Positions 1 to 8,819 are shown, counted from the stretch's first letter. The stretch: DNA of 34,678 nucleotides from an uncultured Lachnospiraceae bacterium (GCA_947626915.1 CANQUA010000035.1:1-34678); one strand, 5' to 3'. The notes: generated from the letters alone by a model not told the origin. Numbers and translations: made by a program.

Positions 1-368
1 ACCGACGTTCCCGGCAGATACTGGTCCCCGAAAATCGTCTTCCCGCGAAATTCCCCTTCATCCAGCGTCCCGGACTCATCCAGCCGGACCGCGCCCGGAT
101 CGGTACCCGGGGCCGGATATCTGCCCATGCGCCAGTCGGAGATAAACAGCTGTCCGATCTTCTCCTCCACGGTCAGACATTTCACATAAGCCTCCGCACG
201 CTCTTTCGGCGGCCGCCGCCAGTCGTTGACCGGGGTCACCTCGCCGGTGCCGTCGATATCTTTAAAATACAGGCCGTCCCGCTCGATCACGCGCCGGCTG
301 ACCGAAGAGACCGCCGCGCCGCCGGGATTCTGATAACAGCGAATATGATCGCTCGCCTTTTTTGCCAT
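1..368 (-). CDS. Glycoside hydrolase family 3 enzyme, N-terminal part (cut by window edge)
   Basis: Only the first 122 codons are present; the reading frame runs open to base 1. The ATG at 366-368 is preceded by a G-rich AGGGGG stretch. The motif LTVEEKIGQLF at residues 65-75 is the classic start of the GH3 (beta/alpha)8 domain, so this is probably a beta-glycosidase that releases sugars from the non-reducing end. There is no signal peptide, which suggests a cytoplasmic enzyme acting on imported oligosaccharides. It is the last visible gene of the minus-strand operon, 89 bases after the GH2 gene. The catalytic Asp region lies outside the window, so substrate and integrity cannot be judged. 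The family call is firm; the specificity is unknown. Confidence 0.8.
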   Translation of the reverse strand, partial: MAKKASDHIRCYQNPGGAAVSSVSRRVIERDGLYFKDIDGTGEVTPVNDWRRPPKERAEAYVKCLTVEEKIGQLFISDWRMGRYPAPGTDPGAVRLDESGTLDEGEFRGKTIFGDQYLPGTS

Positions 369-398
369 GCCGCTTTCGCCCCCTTTTCAGGTACACAG

Positions 399-434
399 GC
401 CGCCGGAACCCGCGGACGCGGTACTTCCGGCGGC
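399..434. repeat. GC-rich hairpin between GH2 and GH3 genes
   Basis: The 10-base arms GCCGCCGGAA (399-408) and TTCCGGCGGC (425-434) are perfectly complementary. No U-run follows on the minus strand, so it is not a standard terminator. It may be an mRNA-stabilising or processing hairpin between two operon genes. Confidence 0.5.
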
Positions 435-457
435 AGCCCTTCATCGTTATACTTATA

Positions 458-2722
458 TTACACTCTGTCGATCTTGATCAGTTTCGCATTCAGGCTCTCC
501 AAAAAGCCCTCCGGCATCATGGAACCGGCCATCTCCACCATAGCCTGAGGCGCCATGCTCTTCATCATATCCCACATGCCTTCGCCGGGCGCCACCTTCA
601 TGTTGGTCGCCAGCTTAATTGCCTCGGAAACCACCTTCATCGCTTCCTCGGATTTGGCAATCTCACCCATGGGAACCTTCACATTGTATTTGCCCTCCGG
701 GAACTCCATCGGCGCTTTCAGGTCCAGGTCGCCCGCCAGCTTGAACCAGTTGGCGACGCCTTCCGCCCGCTCCGTGACCTCCGGCAGCACGTAAATGGAC
801 GGCTCTTTCTCCACTTTCTCCAGGGTGATGCTGTCCTTCACCGGTCCCGCTTCAGCCACCAGCGTGTTGAACCCATCCTTCAGCGCCACCGTGAACACGA
901 AGACCTTGTCCGCCTGCTGTTCGCCCGCTTTCTCGCCGTTCACATACAGCGTGACGGACGGCTGGTTGGAATACACGCGGACCTGGGTCGTCTCTCCGGC
1001 CCGCTGCGCATAACGGCGGCCGCACAGATGCGCCATGGGATCTTTCGTCCAGTAAGCCTGGTAGACATAGTAGCTGTCTTTCTTCGTCTTCCGGTCCATG
1101 GTCACGAGGCCCTTGTTGTTGCGGCCTTTCACGCCGCCCTCGTCGCGGGCCGCGCAGCCGAAGTCGAACATGTTCCACACATGGCTGGACCACATCCAGG
1201 GGCGCTCATCCAGCACCTTCGCCATATGTTCATGGTACAGCGCCTGATATTCCTCGCTGTAATCCTTGCAGGCCGGGTTCGGGCCGTGATAGGTGACAAT
1301 ACCCTCGCAGCCATACTCGGAAAGTCCCAGGCAGATGTCCGGATGGACCTCATGGAAATGATCCAGCCACGGGCCGTTGTCCTCCATCTTGCCGCCGTAC
1401 CAGCCGAAGTAATGGTTGTAGCTCTCCACATCGGTGATATGGTGGAGCGGGCTGTCGATGGGCGTCATGGACACATGGGCGATGGTGGTCAGACGGGTGG
1501 GATCCAGCTCCTTGCACAGGGCGTTCAGCTCCTTGTGGTTCTCCACCAGCTTCTCGGAGATGCCGCCGATGAGGATCTCATTGGACACGCCCCAGAAACA
1601 GATGGACGGATGGTTGTAATTCTGGATGATCAGCTCTTTCATCTGGCTGATGCAGTTCTGATGGGCCTCCGGATCCTTATTGAACACGCTGATAAACGGG
1701 ATCTCCGCCCATACGATGAAGCCCAGCTCGTCGCAGGCGTCATAGAAGTCCTGGGAATGCTGGTAGTGAGCCAGGCGGATCGTATTGGCTCCCAGTTCCT
1801 TGATGATACAGGCGTCATTGTAATGGTCCTCCGCAGTCAGGGCGTTGCCTTTGTAGAGCATGTCCTGATGGCGGCTCACGCCCCGCAGAGGCGTTTCCAC
1901 GCCGTTTAAGATGAATCCCTTCTGGGGATCGCAGGAGAAGCTGCGCACGCCTGCCAGAACGGACACCTCGTCATAGGCCTCGTTGCGCCGCTGCAGCGTC
2001 GCCGTCACCTCGTACAGATAGGGATCGTCGATGCTCCACAGGGTCGCTTTCGGGACGCAGACCGTGACCGCCGCATCGTCCGCCGGACGCACCGCGGAAG
2101 CGACCTCGTTGCCGTCCTCGTCGTAAATGGAATACATGACCGTGAAGTTCTCGTCCGGATTCGTCACCCAGGACTTAATCTCAAATGTGGCTCCGTCCCC
2201 GCAGGGCTTCGGCGTCACCTGGATGCCCGGGCCGCCGTAATAGTCCAGGTCAAAATGGGTGTCCGGCACGCTGATCAGGTTCACGCCCCGGTACAGGCCG
2301 CCGTAGAACGTGAAGTCCGCCGACTGGGGATAGACGCTGTCTTTGTACTCGTTGCTGCAGGCCACCACCAGAAGGTTATCGCCTTCCTCCCTGCACAGAT
2401 CCGTGACATCGGCGCGGAACGTGGAATATCCGCCTTCATGATAAACCACTTCGGTTCCGTTGACATAAACCGTCGCCTGCTGCCCGGCCGCCAGGATCTC
2501 CACATAGACCCGGCCGCCGCTTAAGGGCTGCCTCGGCGTGGCAAACTGTTTCGCGTACCAGTAAGTGCCGCGGTCGTAGCCGCCGTTGCCGTCATGTCCG
2601 TCGACCGCGTTCCAGGTATGGGGCAGATCCACTTTCTGCCAGTCCTCCGGAAAGCTCTCCGGCAGTCCTGCGTTTTTCTGAATAAAGCGCCAATCCTTGT
2701 TTAATTCGATAACGTTTCGCAT
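458..2722 (-). CDS. GH2 beta-glucuronidase / beta-galactosidase-like glycosidase
   Basis: This is a 754-residue GH2 enzyme with an N-terminal sugar-binding jelly-roll (about 1-160), an immunoglobulin-like domain (about 160-265) and a TIM barrel (about 270-570). The acid/base Glu is E382 in GVSNEIL and the nucleophile is E469 in GLSEYG. An N535-x-K537-G538 signature is present; in beta-glucuronidases this Asn/Lys pair contacts the sugar carboxylate. Related beta-galactosidases can show a similar string, so specificity is not settled. After a short beta domain comes a Met-rich helical tail (about 650-754) that is not part of the catalytic core. There is no signal peptide, so it probably acts in the cytoplasm. 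AGGAGG lies upstream of the ATG. Its position in an operon with a GPH carrier, and a shared control site with uxuBA, favour glucuronides as substrate. Confidence 0.85.
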   Translation of the reverse strand: MRNVIELNKDWRFIQKNAGLPESFPEDWQKVDLPHTWNAVDGHDGNGGYDRGTYWYAKQFATPRQPLSGGRVYVEILAAGQQATVYVNGTEVVYHEGGYSTFRADVTDLCREEGDNLLVVACSNEYKDSVYPQSADFTFYGGLYRGVNLISVPDTHFDLDYYGGPGIQVTPKPCGDGATFEIKSWVTNPDENFTVMYSIYDEDGNEVASAVRPADDAAVTVCVPKATLWSIDDPYLYEVTATLQRRNEAYDEVSVLAGVRSFSCDPQKGFILNGVETPLRGVSRHQDMLYKGNALTAEDHYNDACIIKELGANTIRLAHYQHSQDFYDACDELGFIVWAEIPFISVFNKDPEAHQNCISQMKELIIQNYNHPSICFWGVSNEILIGGISEKLVENHKELNALCKELDPTRLTTIAHVSMTPIDSPLHHITDVESYNHYFGWYGGKMEDNGPWLDHFHEVHPDICLGLSEYGCEGIVTYHGPNPACKDYSEEYQALYHEHMAKVLDERPWMWSSHVWNMFDFGCAARDEGGVKGRNNKGLVTMDRKTKKDSYYVYQAYWTKDPMAHLCGRRYAQRAGETTQVRVYSNQPSVTLYVNGEKAGEQQADKVFVFTVALKDGFNTLVAEAGPVKDSITLEKVEKEPSIYVLPEVTERAEGVANWFKLAGDLDLKAPMEFPEGKYNVKVPMGEIAKSEEAMKVVSEAIKLATNMKVAPGEGMWDMMKSMAPQAMVEMAGSMMPEGFLESLNAKLIKIDRV

Positions 2723-2946
2723 ATGTCTCGTCTCCTCCTCCTGATTGTTTCGCCGCCGGTCAGCCGCCCGCCTGGAACCGCAGCATCATCGGATCCTGCG
2801 GCCATCGCCCGCACCCGCGGCGGTATTGATTTTGTGATTCATTATAAAAGCAGATGCGCTCGGGCCATCCTTTTTCATACCGGCGCGGCGGCAGCAAAAG
2901 CAGTTCCGCCCGCGGCCGCATCCTCCGTCCGTTTGTCTCCCTGACG

Positions 2947-4716
2947 TCAGATCCGCGCGTCAAACAGCCCGCAGAAGCTGTCGATGGGGTCCTGCCCCTT
3001 AAAAGCGTCCGGTCCTTCCATCAGGTCTTCCACCAGCGCGTCCAGCGTGGAGTCTTTGGAATCATAGGTGTTGATGTACGTGCGCACCTGCGGAATGTCC
3101 GCCAGCATCGTAGGCTGTCCGCACCCGATCGCCACTACGGGCAGTTCGAACACGTACCACGGGATCTCTCCGCCGCCTTTGCTCATGCCGAAGCTGGGCC
3201 TGCCGCTCGGAACGTCGCAGAGTGTAATCACCATGTCCATATCCTTCACAAAGTCCGCGATCGCGTTCTTGCCCGCGAAATACAGGTTCAGGCTGGGCTT
3301 CTCTCCCGCCGCGATCTGCTTTTTGATCCGGTCGATGGGGCTCTCGTAGATAAACGCGTCAAAGCCTTTCTCGCACAGTCTCTCTTTCAGCCGCTCCGCC
3401 GCGTTCGCTCCGCCGCCCATGCCCATCAGCTTCATCAGCTCGCCCATGGCGCCGCCGTCGCCTTTTACATGGACGATCATGATCCTTTTATAACGCTCGG
3501 GCGTGATCGGAAGCACGTCCCTGTCTTTATATTTTACCAGAGTAATGCAGTCCCGGCTGATCTTTTTCTGCATTTCTTTATATTCTTCTCTTCCCAGGAC
3601 CTCGCCCGCCGTCTCCGGCTGAGGCACCAGTTCCTCCTTCGCTTTCCTGTGGAGCCCCATCTTCGCTTTCAGGCCCAGAATACGGGTGAGCGCCTCGGTC
3701 ATCCTCGCCTCGCTGATCACGCCGTTCTGATAAGCCGCAAGCATCGTGGAGAAATCCTCCTCCGGATCGTTGAAGAACAGGAACATATCGCAGCCCGCGT
3801 TGATCGCCGCCGGCAGCATCTCGCTGCGCTTCATGCGGTCCGTCATGCCCACCATATGGGAGGCGTCCGTCACCACCATGCCGTTAAATCCCAGCTTGTC
3901 CCGCAGAAGCGTCGTCATGATCTCCGGGCTTAAGGTGGCCGGCATCAGTTCGTCGACCGTAAGCGCGGGATTGATGGCCTTCGCGTACTTCGGCAGCAGG
4001 ATGTGGCCGCCCATGATCGCGTCCAGACCGTTGTCGATCAGGGTCTTATACACCTTCCCGTAGGTCGCGTCCCATTCCTCCGGCGTGAAATAATTGACGT
4101 TGTTGGACATATGGGCGTCGCGGAAATCCTGCCCGTTGCCCGGGAAATGCTTGGCCGCGCAGGCAAAGCCGGGAATCGTATGGGCCCCCTTCAGATACTC
4201 CGCGCTCATCTCGGCCACCCGGTCCGCGTCCCCTCCGAACGCGCGCGTGACCACCTCCGTATTCTGCCAGTTATAGAGGATATCGCATACGGGCGCGAAC
4301 GCCATGTTGCATCCCAGGGCCGCCGCCTCTTCGTTCGCCATCTTCCCCAGGGCGTAAGCGTACTCCGGTTTCCCCGTCGCCGCGATCTTCACGCCGGAAC
4401 CGATGAAGGTGCCGTCGGCGCAGGCCCCGTCCCCGCCGCTTTCCGTATTGCAGGCAATGAACACCGGGATCTTCGCATATTTCTGCAGGATCCGGTTCTG
4501 CTGCTGCACCGCTTTGCCCGGCGCGGGATTATAGCGGCAGCCGCCCAGATGGTATTTTTCCATCAGTTCCTTCAGATGAGCTTCCTCAAAGGAAGACGTA
4601 AGCTGGAAAAAGAGCTGTCCGACCTTCTCTTCGCTGCTCATTCCGGCAATGGTTTCCTCTACCCACCGGCAGTCCTCATCCGACAGATAATATGGATTTC
4701 CCTTCAAATCAACCAT
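2947..4716 (-). CDS. GH3 beta-N-acetylhexosaminidase-like (NagZ-type) glycosidase
   Basis: The 589-residue protein opens with the GH3 motif SSEEKVGQLF (28-37). It carries KHFPGNG (189-195) followed by D200-A-H202. In NagZ-type GH3 enzymes this Asp-x-His pair on a mobile loop replaces the usual Glu acid/base. The nucleophile is D284 in MVVTDASHM. A C-terminal domain of about 200 residues follows, as in two-domain GH3 enzymes. There is no signal peptide. The start codon lies 16 bases after the HAD gene stop, with AGGAGG in the gap, so the two are tightly coupled. The dyad suggests an N-acetylglucosaminide or related substrate. That is odd in a presumed glucuronide operon unless the substrate is a mixed oligosaccharide such as a glycosaminoglycan-type disaccharide. 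Confidence 0.85.
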   Translation of the reverse strand: MVDLKGNPYYLSDEDCRWVEETIAGMSSEEKVGQLFFQLTSSFEEAHLKELMEKYHLGGCRYNPAPGKAVQQQNRILQKYAKIPVFIACNTESGGDGACADGTFIGSGVKIAATGKPEYAYALGKMANEEAAALGCNMAFAPVCDILYNWQNTEVVTRAFGGDADRVAEMSAEYLKGAHTIPGFACAAKHFPGNGQDFRDAHMSNNVNYFTPEEWDATYGKVYKTLIDNGLDAIMGGHILLPKYAKAINPALTVDELMPATLSPEIMTTLLRDKLGFNGMVVTDASHMVGMTDRMKRSEMLPAAINAGCDMFLFFNDPEEDFSTMLAAYQNGVISEARMTEALTRILGLKAKMGLHRKAKEELVPQPETAGEVLGREEYKEMQKKISRDCITLVKYKDRDVLPITPERYKRIMIVHVKGDGGAMGELMKLMGMGGGANAAERLKERLCEKGFDAFIYESPIDRIKKQIAAGEKPSLNLYFAGKNAIADFVKDMDMVITLCDVPSGRPSFGMSKGGGEIPWYVFELPVVAIGCGQPTMLADIPQVRTYINTYDSKDSTLDALVEDLMEGPDAFKGQDPIDSFCGLFDARI

Positions 4717-4732
4717 GGCTGTTTCACGCCTC

Positions 4733-5578
4733 CTATGCTCCCAGATTTTTCAAAAACGCGTCGATCTTCTGCCGCTGGTACGCGCCGCCGTAGCTTCCGT
4801 CAAGAAGCTTCGGCACCGCCGACGACACAAATTCCTCCCAGCTTTCCTTCTCACGGCGCACCAGGATCGGATAATAATATACGCCGTTTTGCTCCGCTGC
4901 GTCCCGGTCGCCGGGAGCGTCGCCGGTCATCAGGACTTTCGTCCTGTCGTATCCCTTTTTCAGAAGCTCCCGGATGCAGTAGGCCTTGCTGCCCACGTTC
5001 TGAGACAGCAGAATATCCACGTAAGCGCTTAACCCGTAGAGATCCCACTCCTCCTCCACCGCCTGCTGGTTCGCGGAGGATACGATCGCGATATCCGCGT
5101 ACCTGTGGGCGTATTCCAGCGCTTCCTTCACTCCTTCAAAGGGCTTCTTCTCCTCAAAAGGCAGCGCGCCGATGGCCTCGTTGACCTTCTCCGACCAGGA
5201 CAGCGCCTTTTTCAGGATCACGCTGTCGTTTTCCGCGATCGCTTTCTTAAGCGCTCCGTTGGACAGTTCCGGACTTTTATCCGCCCAGTCCTTCAATACG
5301 TCAATGTCCTCGATCCGCGTATAGGTCTCATCGATCTCCCCCAGCACCTGGGCCAGTCCTTTGAACCGGTTGATCCCCCGCGTCATGGTATAAAGATTCA
5401 CATCGTTCCATCTTGCGAGAATGGGGGATTCCCATTCGGAAAGCCCCCACTCCTCAACCATGCACGGCCCGAAGCAGCGGAAATGCTTGATGTCCATCGT
5501 GTCCATCGCACAGCCGTCGGAATCTACGCAGATCAGGTAATCCTTGCTCTTTGTAAAATGCTTCAGATCCATACTCAT
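4733..5578 (-). CDS. HAD-superfamily hydrolase (phosphatase/phosphoglucomutase-like)
   Basis: The 281-residue protein has HAD motif I as CVDSDG, with D19 as likely nucleophile and D21 as acid/base. The late acidic motif GDAPGD lies near the C terminus, and a helical cap sits between them. The chosen start is the ATG at 5576-5578, which has GAGG eight bases upstream; an in-frame ATG 11 codons earlier has no better site. It lies between the carrier and the GH3 gene in one operon (52 and 16 bases of spacing). HAD enzymes in sugar operons usually dephosphorylate or isomerise sugar phosphates. The substrate cannot be read from the sequence. Confidence 0.8.
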   Translation of the reverse strand: MSMDLKHFTKSKDYLICVDSDGCAMDTMDIKHFRCFGPCMVEEWGLSEWESPILARWNDVNLYTMTRGINRFKGLAQVLGEIDETYTRIEDIDVLKDWADKSPELSNGALKKAIAENDSVILKKALSWSEKVNEAIGALPFEEKKPFEGVKEALEYAHRYADIAIVSSANQQAVEEEWDLYGLSAYVDILLSQNVGSKAYCIRELLKKGYDRTKVLMTGDAPGDRDAAEQNGVYYYPILVRREKESWEEFVSSAVPKLLDGSYGGAYQRQKIDAFLKNLGA

Positions 5579-5630
5579 ACAATATACCTCACATTTATCA
5601 TTTCTCCGCACAGTTTACCGCAGAGCGCGC

Positions 5631-7025
5631 TCAGGCATTCCCGCGCCGTTTCTGCAGCGTCGCCACGTTCGCTTCCACCGTCTTCTTATCCAGCGGATAA
5701 ATGAACAGCAGCGCTAACGCCACCGCCGCCAGACCGACTGCCGGGATGATGCAGGACAGATTGAAGATGCCGGAGGTGACTGCCGGATCGAACGCCGTCT
5801 CCTGGGTATATCCGATCATGCTCAAAAGCCCGCCGATCATACCGGAGGAGAAAGCCTGGCCCAGTTTCCGGGCAAAGGAGTAAACCGAGTAGATCGTACC
5901 GTCTTCGCGGACGCCGTTTTTGACTTCCGCGTCGTCGATCACATCGGTGATCATGGCCCAGATCACGGTGTTGAAGAAGCCAAGTCCGATATAGGCCAGG
6001 GTGTAGAATCCTACGTATACGTAAGGGCTGGCAGGCTTTACGATCAGGCAGATCACGTACACGGCCGCGCCGAACGCACAGGACGCGATGGACAGCTCTT
6101 TCTTGCCGAACTTCGCCGCCAGCTTGGACGCGAACGGCGCGCAGATCACCAGCATGGCTACGCTGCCTGCCAGGGAAGCCGTGGACTGTGCCGCGGCAGA
6201 ACCATAGTAGTTCGGGAACACGTAACCGGACATGCCCTGCATACCCAGCATACCCAGCAGCAGCAGGATTGCCGCGGCGATGATGCCCAGCAGGGAACGG
6301 TTGGTCACAAGGCTCTTTAACAGTTTGCCTATCTCCAGCTTCTGGGTGTTGGCCGGAACCTCGACACGCTCGCGGACCAGATTGAAGCAAAGCATGTAGC
6401 AAATAATCGCGCCGATGCCGAATACGCCCGCGATCATCGTCATGCGGGGTCCGGACAGAACCGTGTTGCCATTCACCACTTCATAGGCCACGAGCGGAGT
6501 CCCGACGCCGATGACAAGACCGGCCAGGGTCGCGCCGATGGTCCTCCAGGTAGACAGATCGGCCCTCTCTTTCGGGTCTGCCGTGACCGCCGACGCCATG
6601 GAACCGTAGGGGATATTGATCGAGGTATAGAAGATCGAACCCCACAGGATGTACGTCACGACCATCCACAGCACCTTGAACGCGTACGGCATCCCGGCAA
6701 ATTCCGACTGATAGATCAGGAACGAAGCAATCGCCACCGGACCGCACATACGCTTGATCCAGGGCCGGAACTTGCCGTCTTTCGTCGGTTTGGAGCGGTC
6801 CACGATCTGCCCCATGGTGACGTCCGTGACCGCGTCCACGAACCGGGCCGCCATCATCAGGAGACCTACCACGCCTGCGCCGATCCCCATCACGTCCGTA
6901 TAGAATTTCAGCATGAAGCTGGACGACAGGATAAATGTGAAATCATTTCCGAAATCGCCGAACATATAGCCCAGCTTGTCAGACATCCCAAACGGTCTGA
7001 CCGTTTTTGCATTTTCTTTTGCCAT
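5631..7025 (-). CDS. GPH-family (glycoside-pentoside-hexuronide) cation symporter
   Basis: This 464-residue, strongly hydrophobic protein has about twelve membrane segments and the usual GPH length. The N terminus has the family pattern KLGYMFGDFGNDF, and the cytoplasmic loop after helix 2 reads VDAVTDVTMGQIVDRS, typical of MelB/GusB/XynB carriers. It should import a glycoside or glucuronide with H+ or Na+. It is the first gene of the minus-strand operon. GGAGG precedes the ATG. Its promoter carries a control block shared with uxuB, and the AraC regulator is divergent, so induction by the transported sugar is likely. The exact substrate is an inference from the neighbours. Confidence 0.9.
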   Translation of the reverse strand: MAKENAKTVRPFGMSDKLGYMFGDFGNDFTFILSSSFMLKFYTDVMGIGAGVVGLLMMAARFVDAVTDVTMGQIVDRSKPTKDGKFRPWIKRMCGPVAIASFLIYQSEFAGMPYAFKVLWMVVTYILWGSIFYTSINIPYGSMASAVTADPKERADLSTWRTIGATLAGLVIGVGTPLVAYEVVNGNTVLSGPRMTMIAGVFGIGAIICYMLCFNLVRERVEVPANTQKLEIGKLLKSLVTNRSLLGIIAAAILLLLGMLGMQGMSGYVFPNYYGSAAAQSTASLAGSVAMLVICAPFASKLAAKFGKKELSIASCAFGAAVYVICLIVKPASPYVYVGFYTLAYIGLGFFNTVIWAMITDVIDDAEVKNGVREDGTIYSVYSFARKLGQAFSSGMIGGLLSMIGYTQETAFDPAVTSGIFNLSCIIPAVGLAAVALALLFIYPLDKKTVEANVATLQKRRGNA

Positions 7026-7150
7026 TATATGACCTCCTATTCTCTCTATTGAACGTTCGTTTACCGCTTGCCCCTCCGGGCGTCCCTCCTTTCTTTATTT
7101 TTTACAATTTTTGTTGCCGGCAGCTCCTACTTGTCCAATTGTTAAGAAAG

Positions 7151-7222
7151 ATTTTACTATATTTTCCTTCTTTTCCGTTAGAATACAATTTAACTCTTTT
7201 CGTACAGATTTATGATTGATTT
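7151..7222 (-). promoter_or_regulatory. Carrier-operon promoter with shared operator block
   Basis: On the minus strand a TAAAAT -10 box lies at 7151-7156, and the -35 position (about 7174-7179) is poor. Bases 7176-7222 match 11172-11218 upstream of uxuB at 42 of 47 positions, at exactly the same distance from the -10 box. The plus-strand core is CTCTTTTCGTACAG. A site abutting a weak -35 is typical of activation by an AraC-type protein. The same block overlaps the -35 of the divergent regulator gene. Confidence 0.6.
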
Positions 7223-7244
7223 TTCCTTCAAAATAAGCGATAAT
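7216..7244 (+). promoter_or_regulatory. Promoter of the AraC regulator gene
   Basis: TTGATT (7216-7221) and GATAAT (7239-7244) are separated by 17 bases. The -35 overlaps the outer end of the operator block, which would allow autoregulation. Confidence 0.5.
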
Positions 7245-7304
7245 CAGAAGTAGGTTTTAAATAAACGGCCGTCATATCCTGCTGCGGCCAGGGAGGTACA
7301 TACA

Positions 7305-8624
7305 ATGCAGCACGAAGCCGAACTTCTTTTTTTCAGAGATATCCTGGAAAATTCCCACATTCCCTGCCGGATCATCCGCACGGACGACGATTCTGCGGGA
7401 ACCGTCTACGACTTCGGACTGCGCCGGCTCGCGCTCCCGGATATCGATTACCGGGAACAGTTTCTCAGATTCTGCCGGCAGTACCAGAACAATATCCTAT
7501 ACAGGGTATCGGATCCGTTTCTGTGCCGGTATTACATTTTTCAGCTTCCGGACGCTGCCGGGACCTACGTGCTGGTAGGGCCCTACACCGAAACCGAGAT
7601 CTCCACGCAGGACATCATGAATATTGCGGAGCGCTACAGCCTGCCCCATTACCTGGTCGGCAAATTCGAGAAGATCTACCGCATCATCCCCATTCTGCCC
7701 GACAGCACCGATCTCCTGGTGCTGCTGAACACGCTGGGGCAGCGGTTATGGGGCGGCCTCAAACATTTTTCCCTCCGGGACGTGTTCGACCACAGCTTCC
7801 TCGGAACGGAGCCGGTCGCCCTGCGTCCGGAAGACAAAGAGCCGCAGGACGCTTTCCTGTCGATGAAAGCGCTGGAAAAGCAGTACGCGTCCGAAAACGC
7901 CCTTCTGCACGCCGTCATAAAGGGCGAAACCCACACGGCCGAGATGCTTCTGGGCGCCTTTCCCCGCGCCCGCGTGGAGCGGCGGTCCATGAACACGCTG
8001 CGCGATTTTAAAAATTACGCCATCATCACCAATACGCTTCTCCGGAAAGCGGCGGAGTACGCGCATGTCCATCCGCTCCATATCGACAGCCTGTCCTCCC
8101 GGTTCGCGCGTTCGATCGAGAACGCCAATTCCCAGGAAGATATCTACCGGCTGGTACGCGAAATGGCGCGCAAATACTGTCTTCTGGTCAAAAATCATTC
8201 CCTGCAGGGATATTCTCCCCTCGTGCGGGACGTCCTTGTGCGCATCAGCTCCGACCTGAGCGCCGATTTAAGCCTGAAAACCCAGTCCGCGTATCTCCAC
8301 GTGAGCGCCAGCTATTTATCCGCTGTGTTCAAAAAAGAGACCGGTTCCACCCTGACGGATTACGTCAACCGCAAACGGATCGAATACGGTATCTTTCTTC
8401 TGAACTCCACCAGCCTGCAGATCCAGACGATTGCGCAGCACTGCGGGATACCGGACCTGAATTATTTTTCCAAAACATTCAAAAAATATACGGGGCTTAC
8501 GCCTACGGAATACCGCGGCAAGATCGGCTCTTACAGCGGCGGCAATCCCCAGCCGGCCAAAACAGGGACGGATCCGTCTCCGCAGGACCGGGAGGCCTCT
8601 TCCGACAGAGCCCTTTCCGAATGA
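7305..8624 (+). CDS. AraC-family transcriptional regulator
   Basis: In this 439-residue protein the C-terminal double helix-turn-helix spans about residues 305-405. It contains LHVSASYLSAVFKKETG in the first half and ends with KTFKKYTGLTPTEYR, the AraC/XylS signature. The first 300 residues form a sensing region without a recognisable cupin; the overall layout resembles YesN-like regulators common in Lachnospiraceae sugar loci. A 35-residue disordered tail follows the HTH. GGGAGG lies eight bases before the ATG. It is divergent from the carrier operon, so it is the obvious activator for that operon and, through the repeated operator, for uxuBA. Ligand unknown. Confidence 0.88.
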   Translation: MQHEAELLFFRDILENSHIPCRIIRTDDDSAGTVYDFGLRRLALPDIDYREQFLRFCRQYQNNILYRVSDPFLCRYYIFQLPDAAGTYVLVGPYTETEISTQDIMNIAERYSLPHYLVGKFEKIYRIIPILPDSTDLLVLLNTLGQRLWGGLKHFSLRDVFDHSFLGTEPVALRPEDKEPQDAFLSMKALEKQYASENALLHAVIKGETHTAEMLLGAFPRARVERRSMNTLRDFKNYAIITNTLLRKAAEYAHVHPLHIDSLSSRFARSIENANSQEDIYRLVREMARKYCLLVKNHSLQGYSPLVRDVLVRISSDLSADLSLKTQSAYLHVSASYLSAVFKKETGSTLTDYVNRKRIEYGIFLLNSTSLQIQTIAQHCGIPDLNYFSKTFKKYTGLTPTEYRGKIGSYSGGNPQPAKTGTDPSPQDREASSDRALSE

Positions 8625-8675
8625 AGGGCCGCGCGGATGCCGGTGTTTACACGGCAAATTGATAACCATAATCAT

Positions 8676-8819
8676 AAGGGGCTGCTGCAAAATATGGTTT
8701 GTGTAGAAATAGGCCCTATAAAAAGTTAAAAATAGCGGGAGAAAACAGGAATTATTCGTGCTTTCTCCCGCTAAATATTAGGCGTTTTTTTGCATCATTC
8801 TATTTTGCAACAGCCCCTT
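8676..8819. mobile_element. MITE-like element with 19-bp terminal inverted repeats
   Basis: AAGGGGCTGCTGCAAAATA (8676-8694) is repeated in inverted form at 8801-8819 with one mismatch. The 144-base unit has no coding capacity and holds a nested 11-base inverted repeat (8734-8744 / 8762-8772). Ends of the GGGGCTGTTGCAAAA type occur in clostridial insertion sequences, so this may be a non-autonomous derivative. No clear target duplication was found. It fills most of the gap between the regulator and uxuA. The rest of that gap (8625-8675 and 8820-8945) holds only short direct repeats of CTCAGCTTCTTTTCC. Confidence 0.55.
8734..8772 (-). terminator. Hairpin terminator after uxuA, inside the MITE-like repeat
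   Basis: AGCGGGAGAAA / TTTCTCCCGCT form an 11-base stem. On the minus strand it is followed by ATTTTTAACTTTTT, which fits termination of uxuBA. On the plus strand a later T7 run gives it possible two-way activity for the regulator gene. Confidence 0.6.

Noticed and set aside
362-1909. Plus-strand open frame of 515 codons opposite the GH2 gene
   Set aside because: Antisense shadow rich in His, Arg and Leu; the GH2 frame has catalytic motifs and a ribosome site.
2723-2946. Internal promoter before the GH2 gene
   Set aside because: A TATAAT is present on the minus strand, but no -35-like hexamer lies 16-18 bases upstream in this GC-rich gap, so it was not listed as a promoter.
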